Shown piece after piece: positions 63,916 through 64,000 of a stretch of DNA of 64,000 bases (positions are counted from its first letter, which is position 1; each line of letters starts with the position of its first letter). The notes under the pieces were generated by a model. It ran no database searches. It was given only the letters and a program-made list of their open reading frames with translations, and had not been told where the DNA came from. Both the position numbers and the translations under genes were made by a program. Source of the DNA: Burkholderiaceae bacterium (lineage in GTDB: Bacteria > Pseudomonadota > Gammaproteobacteria > Burkholderiales > Burkholderiaceae_C); contig JAURWR010000017.1 in NCBI GenBank assembly GCA_030654805.1, positions 45,722-109,721 of the forward strand, in the 5' to 3' direction.

Positions 63916-63964
63916 GGCCAGTCCGGGAGTCGGTGACGCCGCAGAGAAGAAAGCGATCCCGCGC

Positions 63965-64000
63965 TCAGCGCAGGTTGTAGAACGCGCTGCGACCCGGGTA
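63965..64000 (-). CDS. eno: Enolase, last 11 codons (cut by window edge)
   Basis: Reading leftwards from the window end the minus strand gives YPGRSAFYNLR and a TGA at 63967-63965. That ending matches enolases of Burkholderiales, and eno just upstream of ftsB is the standard order. Only the tail is visible. Confidence 0.75.
   Translation of the reverse strand, partial: YPGRSAFYNLR

Overview
The window is about 64 kb of GC-rich DNA from a Burkholderiales-type beta-proteobacterium, probably of the Leptothrix/Rubrivivax/Ideonella neighbourhood. That placement is inferred from codon use, an IPTL-CTERM surface protein, PHA metabolism (synthase plus phasin), and the ftsB-eno pair at the right edge. 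I see no tRNA, rRNA, CRISPR array, integrase or insertion sequence. The left edge cuts comEC and the right edge cuts eno.

Region 1 (0.6-10.7 kb, + strand) is a five-gene cluster: circularly permuted ATP-grasp, alpha-E protein, transglutaminase/DUF2126 amidoligase, an ATP-grasp/alpha-E fusion, and a second transglutaminase. A 75-residue secreted peptide follows. The families are predicted to make or modify peptides by amide-bond ligation, but the product is unknown. This is one of the two best candidates for an undescribed system. Next (10.9-15.4 kb) is a 1496-residue surface protein with Kelch repeats, RCC1 repeats, Ig-like domains and an IPTL-CTERM tail.

Region 2 (15.4-25.4 kb) is mostly housekeeping. 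A minus-strand operon moxR - DUF58 - tgpA-like transglutaminase - mltB has 4-nt stop/start overlaps throughout. Then come a histone-deacetylase-family amidohydrolase, an MscS channel, a DUF455 ferritin-like protein, a gamma carbonic anhydrase and the redox chaperone Hsp33.

Region 3 (25.5-61.2 kb) is a dense stress and low-oxygen island. It holds phasin, PHA synthase, Hsp20, an extra Lon and an extra FtsH, a universal stress protein, CBS and BON proteins, cyclopropane fatty acid synthase, an L,D-transpeptidase, a zinc alcohol dehydrogenase, an ABC exporter, a NarL-type two-component pair, homospermidine synthase, PolX, a nitroreductase, and a divergent PRPP synthetase with phosphoribosyltransferase. 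Its gene content resembles, as I recall it, the low-oxygen-activated (lxa) locus of Burkholderia cenocepacia. FNR-type sites (TTGAT-N4-ATCAA variants) recur upstream of transcription units. In six cases a TANNNT -10 element lies 21-22 nt downstream of the site, which is class II FNR promoter geometry. A CRP/FNR-family regulator with the FNR recognition-helix signature E..SR sits inside the island at 31973-32881, but it lacks the FNR iron-sulfur cysteine pattern. One FNR-type promoter (site at 43600) appears to drive a structured, terminated, roughly 185-nt RNA after lon.

Region 4 (61.4-64 kb) holds a frameshifted cheB remnant, a PLP-dependent decarboxylase, ftsB and the last codons of enolase.
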